34,458 nucleotides of DNA from JBFLVT01 sp036804525 (GTDB lineage Bacteria; Bacillota; Desulfotomaculia; Desulfotomaculales; JASEER01). Shown here piece by piece: positions 13,426 to 21,795 of this stretch (position 1 is the stretch's first letter; each line of letters opens with the position of its first letter). The notes under the pieces are model-generated. The model was given only the letters and a program-made list of their open reading frames with translations, made no database searches and was not told the origin of the DNA. Made by a program: the position numbers and the translations under genes. Location of the stretch: contig DAIRSE010000023.1 in NCBI GenBank assembly GCA_036804525.1, forward strand, positions 1 to 34,458. Direction: 5' to 3'.

Positions 13426-16400
13426 TGAAAATCGCCGAGATCTCAGTCCGGCGCCCGGTAACGGTAATGATGGTCATGCTGGCCATCATCATTCTCGGGC
13501 TGGTCTCCTTGGGGCGGCTGTCGATCGATCTGTTTCCGCGAATGAATCTCCCGTATGCCGCGGTCATTACGTCCTATCCCGGGGCCGGCCCCCGGGAAGT
13601 CGAGCAGATGGTTTCTGAACCGCTGGAACAAGCTGTCGGCAGCGTGGAGAATGTGAAAGACATCCAGTCCGTTTCCTATGCGGGGACATCGATGGTTCTT
13701 GTCGGCTTCGACTGGGGAACCGACATGGACTTCGCCACCCTGCAGATGCGCGAGAAGATAGACCTTTACAAGGGCTTCCTTCCCAAGGACGTCAAGTCGC
13801 CCACGGTGATGAAAGCCGACGTGACAATGATGCCGGCAGCCGTTTACGGCGTTACCGGCAACCAGGATTTGGCCACCTTGAAGCGGACCCTGGAAGAGGT
13901 GGTCAAGCCCCGCCTCGAGCGGCTGGACGGCGTGGCTTCTGTTTCGATCCAGGGCGGTGAGGAGCGGGAGATCCAGGTTCTGGTGGACCCCGCGAAACTG
14001 CAAGGCTACGGGCTTTCCCTGGCGCAGATCACGCAGGCCCTGGGGACGGCCAATCTGAACCAGTCGGGAGGCACCGTTCAGGAAGGCAGCAAGGACTTCC
14101 TCATTCGTGTTCCCGGCGAGTTTCGGGACCTTAAGGATATTCAGAACACGGTGATCAACACCCCGACCGGCGCTTGTGTATTGCTGATGGATGTCGCCGA
14201 GGTCCGTGACGGTTACAAGGACCAGACTACGATCAGCCGGATGAACGGAGAGCCCAGCCTGGCTATCACCATCATGAAACAGCCGACCGCAAATACGGTC
14301 AGCGTTGTGCGCCAGGCACGGGCCGCTATTGAAAAGCTGGAGAAAGAGATTCCCGGAGATCTGACTTTCACCCCGGCCTTTGACCAGGCGAAGTTCATCG
14401 AGTCTTCGATCAGCGGCCTGGTTAAGGACGTCTTCCTCGGGGGCTTTCTCGCCGTTCTGGCTATCTTTCTCTTCCTGCGCAATGCTCGTTCGACGCTGAT
14501 TATCGCCACCTCTATCCCGGTGGCGGTGATCGGCGCTTTCACCCTGATCTATTTTACCGGGGGTACGCTCAATATGCTGACCATGGGCGGTTTGGCCCTC
14601 GGCATCGGGATGATCGTCGACGACGCCATCGTCGTGTTGGAAAACATCTACCGTCACCGGCAGGCCGGAAAAGGGCTTATCGACGCTGCCACTTGCGGCG
14701 CCGATGAAGTCGGCGGGGCCGTCCTGGGGGCGACGACGACGGGTATCGCCGTCTTCGTGCCCATCATCTTTGTCCAGGGATTGGCTTCCGAGCTCTTCGG
14801 TCCGCTGGCTCTCACTGTTTCTTTCGCGCTTGCGGCTTCCCTGCTGGTGGCCCTGACCTTGATTCCCGTTCTCTCCTCCCGCATCCTGTATCTCGACGGG
14901 AAGGGCGAGGCCGGTACGCGGCAAGGTCCGGTGCGGCGGTTACTTGAGCGTTTCGGCGGCTGGCTTGACGGCTTGAACGCGCGCTACGGCCGCCTCCTGG
15001 AGTGGGGCATGAACCGCCGCCGCCGGGTGGTGGGTATTGCTGCCGCTCTTTTCTTCGGCAGCCTGTTCCTGGTCCCGGTCGTGGGGACGGAGTTTATGCC
15101 TAAAATGGATGAGGGGCAGGTCAGCATCACGGTCCGTATGCCCCTCGGGTCAAGTCTTGAGGCGACCGACAAGGTGGTTTCCCGCATCGAAAAGATGGCC
15201 CGTTCCGTTCCCGAGGTGGAGACCGCGATGATCACCCTCGGGGTGGGCAACCAGGACGAGCGGGGCGGTTTTGGCGCGACCAGCTCCGACAAGGCGTTGA
15301 TCGATCTCCGGCTGAAACCCCGCAGCGAGCGGCAGCGTTCGGCCGAAGAAGTGGCCGACGAATTCCGGAAGGAATTGTCCAAGATCCCCGGCGTCGAATA
15401 TAACGTCTCCACTGAGACCGGCATGTACAGCATGGGCGGCGGGGGCGGACTGCAGATCAAACTCAAGGGCGACGACCTGGCTGTCCTGGAGCGGCTGGCC
15501 GATCAGGCGGTGCGCCTGGTAAGCCAGGTTCCGGGCACCCGCGAGGTAGAGTCCAGCCTTTCTAAAGGCCGCCCGGAAATAGAAGTCGTTGTGGACCGCG
15601 ACCGTGCCGGGGCGTACGGCCTTAGTGTGGCTCACATCGCCTCGTCGGTTAAGGCCGCCGTGGACGGCGAGGTGGCCACCCGCTACCGCGTCGGCGGCGA
15701 CGAGATCGACGTCCGCGTACGTCTGGCCGAGGACGCGCGTCGGAACTTCGCCGACCTCGAGAATCTGGTGATCACCTCTCCGACCGGGGAGCAGGTAAGT
15801 ATTCGCGACGTTGCCCAGCTGCGAATGGGTGAAGGCCCGACGACCATCAACCGTGAAAACCAGGCGCGGACGGTGACCATCAGCGGTAAGCTGGTGGGCC
15901 GGGACCTCGGCAGCGTGGTCAAGGATGCCCGGGCCAAGCTGGCCGGTTTGCCGCTGCCGCCGGGCTACACGGTCGAGTACGGCGGCGAGGCCGAGGAAAT
16001 GATGGAGACTTTCGGTAACCTCAGCGTGGCGCTGATCCTGGCCGTCATCCTGGTGTACATGGTCCTGGCCGTCCAGTTCGAGTCACTGGTTTCCCCGTTG
16101 GCGATCATGTTCTCGGTTCCCGTGTCCCTGACCGGGGTGGTGGGGGGGCTTCTGCTGACCGGCAAGCACTTCTCGGTGCCGGCGTTCATCGGCGTGATCG
16201 TATGTGTGGGCGTCGTGGTGAAAAACGCTATCGTTCTGGTGGACTACATCAACATCCTGCGGTCCAGGGGGATGTCCCGGGACGATGCCATCCGGGCCGC
16301 CGGCCCGGTCCGTCTGCGGCCGATCTTGATGACGGCCTTCGCGACGGTGTTCGCTATGCTGCCGTTGGCTCTCGGGCTGGGCGAGGGCGGTGAGGCCCAC

Positions 16401-16574
16401 TCGCCGCTGGCGGTAGTGGTTATCGGCGGACTGATCTTCTCCACCCTGGTCAGCCTGCTGTTGGTTCCCGTGATGTACAGCATCCTTGATGACTTTGGCG
16501 GCTGGGTCATGCGCCGCCTGGGACTCGCCGCCCGGTCGGCTGACTCCGGGTTGCCCCCGGCAAGCGCTAACTAG
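13425..16574 (+). CDS. RND-family efflux pump (AcrB-like, HAE1 type)
   Basis: A 1049-aa inner-membrane transporter with the duplicated RND architecture: TM1 (about 12-30), a large extracytoplasmic porter/docking domain, TM2-6 (about 335-490), TM7 (about 535), a second porter domain, then TM8-12 (about 870-1030). The proton-relay pair D399-D400 is present in TM4 (GIGMIVDDAIVVLE). Full length for the family. It exports amphiphilic compounds by proton motive force, together with the lipoprotein adaptor. No TolC-type outer-membrane channel gene is adjacent, which raises the question of how the complex works in a Gram-positive-type envelope. No terminator follows directly. Confidence 0.93.
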   Translation: MKIAEISVRRPVTVMMVMLAIIILGLVSLGRLSIDLFPRMNLPYAAVITSYPGAGPREVEQMVSEPLEQAVGSVENVKDIQSVSYAGTSMVLVGFDWGTDMDFATLQMREKIDLYKGFLPKDVKSPTVMKADVTMMPAAVYGVTGNQDLATLKRTLEEVVKPRLERLDGVASVSIQGGEEREIQVLVDPAKLQGYGLSLAQITQALGTANLNQSGGTVQEGSKDFLIRVPGEFRDLKDIQNTVINTPTGACVLLMDVAEVRDGYKDQTTISRMNGEPSLAITIMKQPTANTVSVVRQARAAIEKLEKEIPGDLTFTPAFDQAKFIESSISGLVKDVFLGGFLAVLAIFLFLRNARSTLIIATSIPVAVIGAFTLIYFTGGTLNMLTMGGLALGIGMIVDDAIVVLENIYRHRQAGKGLIDAATCGADEVGGAVLGATTTGIAVFVPIIFVQGLASELFGPLALTVSFALAASLLVALTLIPVLSSRILYLDGKGEAGTRQGPVRRLLERFGGWLDGLNARYGRLLEWGMNRRRRVVGIAAALFFGSLFLVPVVGTEFMPKMDEGQVSITVRMPLGSSLEATDKVVSRIEKMARSVPEVETAMITLGVGNQDERGGFGATSSDKALIDLRLKPRSERQRSAEEVADEFRKELSKIPGVEYNVSTETGMYSMGGGGGLQIKLKGDDLAVLERLADQAVRLVSQVPGTREVESSLSKGRPEIEVVVDRDRAGAYGLSVAHIASSVKAAVDGEVATRYRVGGDEIDVRVRLAEDARRNFADLENLVITSPTGEQVSIRDVAQLRMGEGPTTINRENQARTVTISGKLVGRDLGSVVKDARAKLAGLPLPPGYTVEYGGEAEEMMETFGNLSVALILAVILVYMVLAVQFESLVSPLAIMFSVPVSLTGVVGGLLLTGKHFSVPAFIGVIVCVGVVVKNAIVLVDYINILRSRGMSRDDAIRAAGPVRLRPILMTAFATVFAMLPLALGLGEGGEAHSPLAVVVIGGLIFSTLVSLLLVPVMYSILDDFGGWVMRRLGLAARSADSGLPPASAN

Positions 16575-16655
16575 CAGAGTGCTGCAAAAAGCCAAGACAC
16601 TGGTTTTGACACAGGCGTCTTTCAGGGTACAGCCGTGCTTCGGAAGTTACCCTTA

Positions 16656-16775
16656 AGACCGCTCAAAAGCAAGCATGGCGCGGAAGGCGAAGCCGGCCGG
16701 CGCGGAGCGTACTGGGTCGTACGTGAGCACCGGGCGGCGAGCCTGACAAAGCCAGGCGCAGTTTTTCAGCGGTCT
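16656..16775. mobile_element. 120-bp structured repeat element (MITE-like)
   Basis: Termini are inverted: AGACCGCTCAAAA (16656-16668) on the left; on the right, 16762-16775 reads TTTTTCAGCGGTCT, whose complement is AGACCGCTGAAAAA. The inside is highly structured: GCCGGCCGGC palindrome, CGTAC-TGGGTC-GTACG hairpin, GCCTG-ACAAAGC-CAGGC hairpin. There is no coding frame. Such elements are dispersed in clostridial genomes to my recollection; within this window only one full copy exists. It splits the RND and EmrA-like operons. Confidence 0.5.
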
Positions 16776-16804
16776 CCTGGCTGATTTGTAGGAGGCGGTC
16801 ACCT

Positions 16805-17476
16805 ATGTCCAAGGGCAACAAGATGAAAGCCATTATGGGAGCCGTCCTGGTTCTGATGCTGGCGGCTCTCGGCGGAATCACCTATTACTACTGGCACGAG
16901 AACCGCTACTACGTTAAGACGGAGGACGCTTATGTGGACGCCGCCCTCATCAAAGTCGGCCCCGAGGTTACGGGAAGGGTCTTGGAGCTCTACGCCAACG
17001 AGGGCGAAAAGGTAGCGGCCGGCCAGGCGGTAGCCAGGTTGGATGACGCGGTGCTGCCGCAGGGGACCAACCCTGACCTGACAATCGTGCGCACCCCGGT
17101 GGCCGGAACGGTGGTCAAAAAGATGGCCAACCCGGGGGAGATGACCGCCCCCGGTCAGGCGCTGTTCATGGTCGCCGACTTGGACAACGTCTACCTGACG
17201 GTGAACGTGGAGGAGAAAAAACTTAACCGCGTGCATCCGGGACAGCGGGTCGATTTCACCCTGGACGGATTGCCGGGCAAGACCTTCTGGGGGACGGTGG
17301 ACAGCGTCGGCCGGGCTACCACGTCCACGTTTTCCCTCCTGCCTACGCGCAGCACCAGCGGGACCTTTGTAAAGGTCGTTCAGCGGGTGCCGGTGAAGGT
17401 CGTTTTTCCGGTCCCCGCGGACACCGAACTTACTGTGGGCATGAGCGCCTCTGTGCGTATCCACCTCCGGGGGTAA
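16805..17476 (+). CDS. Short EmrA/HlyD-type adaptor for an MFS efflux pump
   Basis: A 223-aa membrane adaptor. One N-terminal TM (about 10-29) anchors it. The first lipoyl half (AALIKVGPEVTGRVLELYANEG, about 46-67) and the second (VRTPVAGTVVKKMANPGEM) are separated by only about 30 residues. The long alpha-helical hairpin of canonical EmrA (about 390 aa) is absent. A beta-barrel domain follows (VYLTVNVEEKKLNRVHPGQ). The gene is 152 nt upstream of a DHA2 MFS pump, its likely partner. The start has AGGAGG about 9 nt upstream. Loss of the hairpin fits a cell without an outer-membrane channel to reach. No frameshift is apparent. Confidence 0.85.
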   Translation: MSKGNKMKAIMGAVLVLMLAALGGITYYYWHENRYYVKTEDAYVDAALIKVGPEVTGRVLELYANEGEKVAAGQAVARLDDAVLPQGTNPDLTIVRTPVAGTVVKKMANPGEMTAPGQALFMVADLDNVYLTVNVEEKKLNRVHPGQRVDFTLDGLPGKTFWGTVDSVGRATTSTFSLLPTRSTSGTFVKVVQRVPVKVVFPVPADTELTVGMSASVRIHLRG

Positions 17477-17628
17477 AGAAGATGGCCGTGCGGTAACAAG
17501 CGCATATTCCGCGGCTGTCTCTAAGCATCCCGGTCCCGGGCGAATTTATGGCCGTAACGCAAACGGGTTAAGCGATAATGGCTTCGAGATGTACTGTCCG
17601 ATTTGTGACAGGAAGGAGTAATTATTGA

Positions 17629-19275
17629 ATGTCCTCACCCTCGGGAACTCCCGGGCCGGTCCCGGGCAGCTTCCCCCCAGCGGTATCCTCTGTCCCCTGG
17701 GGGTCCTTGCTGATCCTGGTCCTTGGGACCTTTATGGCCATCCTTGACGCCAGCATCGTGAATGTGGCCTTGCCGCGGATTATGGCCGTCTTTAACAGCA
17801 GTTTCGACGAAATCCAGTGGGTCGTGACCATCTACCTCCTGGTTGGCGGGGTAGTTATTCCCATCACGGGCTACCTGGGCGACAAGTACGGGTACAAAAT
17901 CGTCTACGTCCTCGCCCTGGCCTTCTTTACGATTACTTCCGGGTTTTGCGGCTTTTCCTGGAACGCGGATTCCCTGATCGTGGCCAGAGGATTTCAGGCT
18001 ATCGGAGGCGGAATGGTTATTCCCCTTTCGATGGCGATTATCTACAAGATTGTGCCGCGGGACAAAATCGGCATGGCTTTAGGCATCTGGGGCTTGACCA
18101 TGACCGTAGCCCCGGCCATCGGCCCCACCCTCGGCGGCTACCTGGTCGACAATTTCTCATGGCGCCTGATTTTTTACATCAACCTTCCTATCGGCATCCT
18201 TGCGGTCTACCTCAGCTACTTTTTTGTCGCGGAGTCGGAACGGGTGCAGGGACTGAAGTTTGATTTCCTGGGGTTCGTCCTTTGCGGCGTGGGCTGTTTC
18301 TGCATTCTTCTCGGCTTGAGCGAGGGGCCCGACAAGGGCTGGGGGTCCCAGTACATCGTTACTCTATTTACCGTTTCCTTCTTTGCCCTGGCCCTGTTTG
18401 CCATGTGGGAACTGATCACGCCCCAGCCCATGCTGGACATCAGGCTCTTGCGCGGCGGGGTCTTCGCCACCAGTATTCTGGGTACCTGTCTCTTGTCGAT
18501 CGTCATGTTTTCCACCGTCTTTCTCGTGCCCATCTTCGCCCAGTCGGTACAGGGCTATACCCCGATGCAGACCGGCCTGATCATCATGCCCATGGCCCTG
18601 GTCAGCGGGTTTATCATGCCGGTGACCGGACGGCTGTTTGACAAAATCGGCGCCGCGCCTCTGGCCTTGGTGGGGGTCATTATCCTGGCCTGGACCACTT
18701 ATGAGCTGGGCCATTTGGACCTCAACTCGTCGATCCGCGAGCTTCAGTCCTGGCTGATTTTGCGCGGTGCCGGCCTGGGACTGACGATGATGCCCGTGAT
18801 GACGGCCGGGATGAACGCCGTCCCGCACATAATGGTGGGGAGAGCTTCGGCAATCAGCAACGTCTTCCGCCAGATTTCGGCCTCTTTCGGCATCGCGATT
18901 CTTACCTACGTGATGACGAACCGCCAGGTCTTCCACACCGTGCGGCTGGCGGAAACCACGGACCCGGCGCTGCCCGGCAACTTCATCGCTCAGCAGCAGA
19001 TGGCTGCACATTTCGCAAGTGCCGGCCTTGGCGGGACAGCACAGCTGATCGCCCCGCAGGTGTTGTGGGGAATGCTGCAGAAGAAGGCCGCGGTCCTGGC
19101 CATCAACGATACCTTTGTCTTCTCCGTTCTCTTTGCCGTATTGGCTGTTCCTACGGTCCTCGTTTTGACGAAGGGCAGGGTTGAAGCCGCCCGGCGGGTT
19201 GCCGAATCCCGAATGGGGCACACCCCTCATCCCTCCGGCGAGCCGGGGCGCTCTCCGGCGGCAGCCGAATTTTAA
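17629..19275 (+). CDS. DHA2-family MFS multidrug transporter (EmrB/QacA type), 14 TM
   Basis: A 548-aa drug:H+ antiporter. Motif D1 in TM1 (GTFMAILDASIVNVALPRI) and motif A in loop 2-3 (GYLGDKYGYKIVY) mark the DHA2 group, and antiporter motif C is present in TM5 (GLTMTVAPAIGPTLGGYLVD). The hydrophobic profile fits 14 TM. A Pro/Ser-rich N-terminal tail and a polar C-terminal tail flank it. AAGGAG is about 12 nt before the ATG. With the short adaptor at 16805 it forms an EmrAB-like two-component exporter. Confidence 0.9.
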   Translation: MSSPSGTPGPVPGSFPPAVSSVPWGSLLILVLGTFMAILDASIVNVALPRIMAVFNSSFDEIQWVVTIYLLVGGVVIPITGYLGDKYGYKIVYVLALAFFTITSGFCGFSWNADSLIVARGFQAIGGGMVIPLSMAIIYKIVPRDKIGMALGIWGLTMTVAPAIGPTLGGYLVDNFSWRLIFYINLPIGILAVYLSYFFVAESERVQGLKFDFLGFVLCGVGCFCILLGLSEGPDKGWGSQYIVTLFTVSFFALALFAMWELITPQPMLDIRLLRGGVFATSILGTCLLSIVMFSTVFLVPIFAQSVQGYTPMQTGLIIMPMALVSGFIMPVTGRLFDKIGAAPLALVGVIILAWTTYELGHLDLNSSIRELQSWLILRGAGLGLTMMPVMTAGMNAVPHIMVGRASAISNVFRQISASFGIAILTYVMTNRQVFHTVRLAETTDPALPGNFIAQQQMAAHFASAGLGGTAQLIAPQVLWGMLQKKAAVLAINDTFVFSVLFAVLAVPTVLVLTKGRVEAARRVAESRMGHTPHPSGEPGRSPAAAEF

Positions 19276-19378
19276 TCGTTCTGATTCTCCGCTCTGTCAT
19301 TAATTGTCGGCAGGGAAGTCCGGCTTCTGGTCGAAAGAAGTCCAGAATACTGCCGCGAGACAATCTACGGAGGCCTGA

Positions 19379-20119
19379 ATGCAGACGACGTTCCTGCTGG
19401 GCGCGCGCATTGATGCTCTTGGCATGCACGAAGCCGTGGAAATGGTAACGGGTCTTGTCACAAAAGGGCGTCCCAGCCAGGTTATAACCATGAACCCGGA
19501 GTATCTCTACCGGGCGCAGAAGGAGCCCCTGCTCCTGGACATCGCCAATCGAGCCGCCCTGGTCACCGCGGACGGGGTCGGTATCGTCTGGGCCGCCCGG
19601 ATGGCCGGCCGGCCCGTGCCCGAACGCGTCACGGGGATCGACCTGATGCTCGCCCTGCTGGAAAGGGCGGGCGAGAGAGGATGGCGTGTCTTCTTGCTCG
19701 GAGCCGCCCCGGGCGTGGCCGAGAAGGCCGCCGAAAAGGCCAGGGAGTGCTGGCCGTCTCTGGTCGTCTGCGGCACGCACCACGGCTATTTTGAGGCCGG
19801 GGAAGACGCAAAGATTATCGAAAAGGTGCGGGCCGCCGCCCCGGATCTGCTTTTTTTGGGCATGGGAGCCCCGAAACAGGAGCTGTGGGGGGCCAGATAC
19901 CTCCAGGATCTCGGCGTGCCGGTGGTGATGGGCGTGGGCGGGAGCTTCGACGTCCTGGCCGGCAAGGTCAAAAGGGCCCCGGCCTGGCTCCGCAAGCTCC
20001 ACCTTGAGTGGCTGGGGAGGCTTTTGCGTGAACCACGGCGCTGGCGCCGGCAGACGGTGCTCCCGAAGTTTATGCTGATGGTACTGTGGCGTTACCGTTT
20101 CCAGCGCAAGTATGATTGA
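19379..20119 (+). CDS. tagA: WecG/TagA/CpsF-family glycosyltransferase (ManNAc transferase)
   Basis: A 246-aa GT26 enzyme of usual length. Family motifs: TMNPEYLYRA (38-47), the TADGVGIVWAAR block containing the catalytic Asp (63-74), GAAPGVAEKAA and, near the C-terminus, GVGGSFDVLAGKVKRAPAW followed by LEWLGRLLREPRRW. TagA adds N-acetylmannosamine to GlcNAc-PP-undecaprenol, the second step of wall teichoic acid or secondary wall polymer linkage-unit synthesis. CGGAGG precedes the ATG. It starts the run of wall-polymer genes that includes csaB next and tagO at 25632. Confidence 0.92.
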   Translation: MQTTFLLGARIDALGMHEAVEMVTGLVTKGRPSQVITMNPEYLYRAQKEPLLLDIANRAALVTADGVGIVWAARMAGRPVPERVTGIDLMLALLERAGERGWRVFLLGAAPGVAEKAAEKARECWPSLVVCGTHHGYFEAGEDAKIIEKVRAAAPDLLFLGMGAPKQELWGARYLQDLGVPVVMGVGGSFDVLAGKVKRAPAWLRKLHLEWLGRLLREPRRWRRQTVLPKFMLMVLWRYRFQRKYD

Positions 20120-20216
20120 GATAAGCCTCGTGGCCGGGTGGTTGGCGCTCAACACTCGGCGCTTGCTGTCGAATGCCCCTGCGGGGCGGGCAGCGGTTTG
20201 GAGCAACGAAGAAGGA

Positions 20217-21320
20217 ATGATAGCTGACTTGCCGCCCAAAGTGCTAGTTTCGGGATACTACGGCTTTCACAACGCCGGCGATGAGGCCATCCTCTACGCG
20301 CTGGTCGACGGGCTTCGTTCCCTGCGCCCGGATGTGGAGATCACGGTCCTGTCCCAGGACCCGGCGCATACCGCCCGAACTTACGGCGTAGCGGCTGTCC
20401 GCCGCGCCGACCTGAAGGCCGTCGCCGGCGCCATGCGTAAGACCGATCTGTTCATCAGCGGCGGGGGAGGGCTCCTTCAGGATACGACGAGCCTTGCCAG
20501 CCTGCAGTATTACCTTGGCTTAATTGTCCTGGCGCGCCTTATGGGGCGCAAGGTTTTTCTTTACGCCCAGGGCATCGGTCCTCTGCGGAGCAGGGTTGGC
20601 AGAGTGTTGACCAGTGCGGTTTTGAACCGCGTAAATATGATTACCGTCCGCGATGAGGAATCCGGGGGACTGTTGGAGGCCATCGGGGTGAGCAAACCGC
20701 CGGTTAAGGTTACGGCCGACCCCGTGCTGGGCCTGGAACTCAAACGGGAGTGGGTGGAAAAAGGCAGGCGGATCCTGGCCGGGCTGGGTCTTGAGCCCGG
20801 AAAGCTCGCGGGCGTTTCCGTCCGCCCGTGGCCCGGACAGGAGACGGTTATTTCCCGGATCGCCGGTTTAGCCGAGTGGTTGGATTCTCGGGGTTGGCGC
20901 GTGGTGCTTCTGCCGTTCCACCGCAGGGTTGACCGGGAAGCCTGCCTGCAAGTTGCCGCCCGGACGACGGCAGGGGTGACGGTGGTTAACGACGAAATGT
21001 CAGTAGGGGAGCTAGCCGGGGTGTGCGCCCATCTCGGCCTGGCGGTCGGGATGCGGCTGCACTTTCTTGTCTTCGCCTCCCTGGCCGGGGTACCCCCTGT
21101 CGCCATTGCTTACGACCCCAAGGTTGAGCGGTTCCTTGAGCGTCTGGGGCTGCAGACGGCCCTTCCGGTGGAGGGGCTCACGCTAAGAGGACTGCAAGGC
21201 AAGGTGGAATACGTGATTAACAACCTGGAGGCGCTCAGGGAGCAGGTTGCGCAACGGGTGGAAGTCCTGCGCAGGGAGTCCCGCTTGACTGCGGAACTGG
21301 CGCTGGACCTGATCGAATAA
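20217..21320 (+). CDS. csaB: Polysaccharide pyruvyl transferase CsaB
   Basis: A 367-aa enzyme that transfers pyruvate from PEP to a sugar of the secondary cell wall polymer, creating the ketal recognised by SLH domains. Diagnostic blocks: VLVSGYYGFHNAGDEAIL near the N-terminus, SGGGGLLQD (nucleotide/PEP region), YAQGIGPL, VSVRPWPG and the conserved GMRLHFLVFA. The start at 20217 matches the family's N-terminus, though AAGGA is very close to it. A longer frame from ATG 20112 overlaps tagA and adds 35 residues without family features. Lies 13 nt upstream of the next gene. Confidence 0.92.
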   Translation: MIADLPPKVLVSGYYGFHNAGDEAILYALVDGLRSLRPDVEITVLSQDPAHTARTYGVAAVRRADLKAVAGAMRKTDLFISGGGGLLQDTTSLASLQYYLGLIVLARLMGRKVFLYAQGIGPLRSRVGRVLTSAVLNRVNMITVRDEESGGLLEAIGVSKPPVKVTADPVLGLELKREWVEKGRRILAGLGLEPGKLAGVSVRPWPGQETVISRIAGLAEWLDSRGWRVVLLPFHRRVDREACLQVAARTTAGVTVVNDEMSVGELAGVCAHLGLAVGMRLHFLVFASLAGVPPVAIAYDPKVERFLERLGLQTALPVEGLTLRGLQGKVEYVINNLEALREQVAQRVEVLRRESRLTAELALDLIE

Positions 21321-21333
21321 GGAGGGCTTTTCT

Positions 21334-21768
21334 ATGCGTCGAACTCTGGCACTGGCGGTAATCGGAGTCATCGCCGGAGGCGGCCTGTTCTTCGGGGGTT
21401 ACAAGGCTGCCGCCGCGCTTTCGGGTCCGGGCAGCGCGCAGGACCCCTTGGTGACCAAAAGCTTTGTTGAAGAATATGTGAATAAGCTCCTGGGACAGCA
21501 GGGCGGCGGCTGGACAATTGAAAATGTTGCGCCGGGGCAGACGGTGGAAGCGAAGGCCGGGACCGAGCTCATTGTCCGGGCGGGCAAGGCTGTGGTATCG
21601 GACCCCAGCCGGAACGGCATCGCCGACCTGACCTCGGGAACAAACCTTGCAGCCGGCCAAGCGGCGGCGGCCAACCACCTGCTGCTGGTCCCCAAGGACG
21701 GCCGCGGGCTCAAGGCCTCTACCGCCGTTGTAGTCATGTACAGGGGCTCTATTGAATTGAAGCAATAG
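21334..21768 (+). CDS. Conserved exported protein of unknown function in the csaB-LCP locus
   Basis: A 144-aa protein with an N-terminal hydrophobic helix (about 5-20) that is a signal peptide or anchor. The rest is extracytoplasmic: TKSFVEEYVNKLL (42-54), then a beta-rich region with QTVEAKAGTELIVRAGKAVV and a C-terminal HLLLVPKDGRGL...VVVMYRG block. I do not recognise a named family, though the layout suggests a small beta domain. AGGAGGG lies at good distance before the ATG. Its position between csaB and the LCP ligase, with short gaps on both sides (13 and 27 nt), ties it to polymer pyruvylation or attachment. Confidence 0.75.
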   Translation: MRRTLALAVIGVIAGGGLFFGGYKAAAALSGPGSAQDPLVTKSFVEEYVNKLLGQQGGGWTIENVAPGQTVEAKAGTELIVRAGKAVVSDPSRNGIADLTSGTNLAAGQAAAANHLLLVPKDGRGLKASTAVVVMYRGSIELKQ

Positions 21769-21795
21769 AAAACGACTCGGAAGCGTGAGAGAAAC

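Noticed and set aside
13443..14924. 493-codon minus-strand frame inside the RND pump gene
   Set aside because: Antisense shadow of a full-length RND gene; no domain features.
20112..20216. N-terminal extension of CsaB to ATG 20112
   Set aside because: It overlaps tagA, has no ribosome site and adds 35 residues unlike the family N-terminus.
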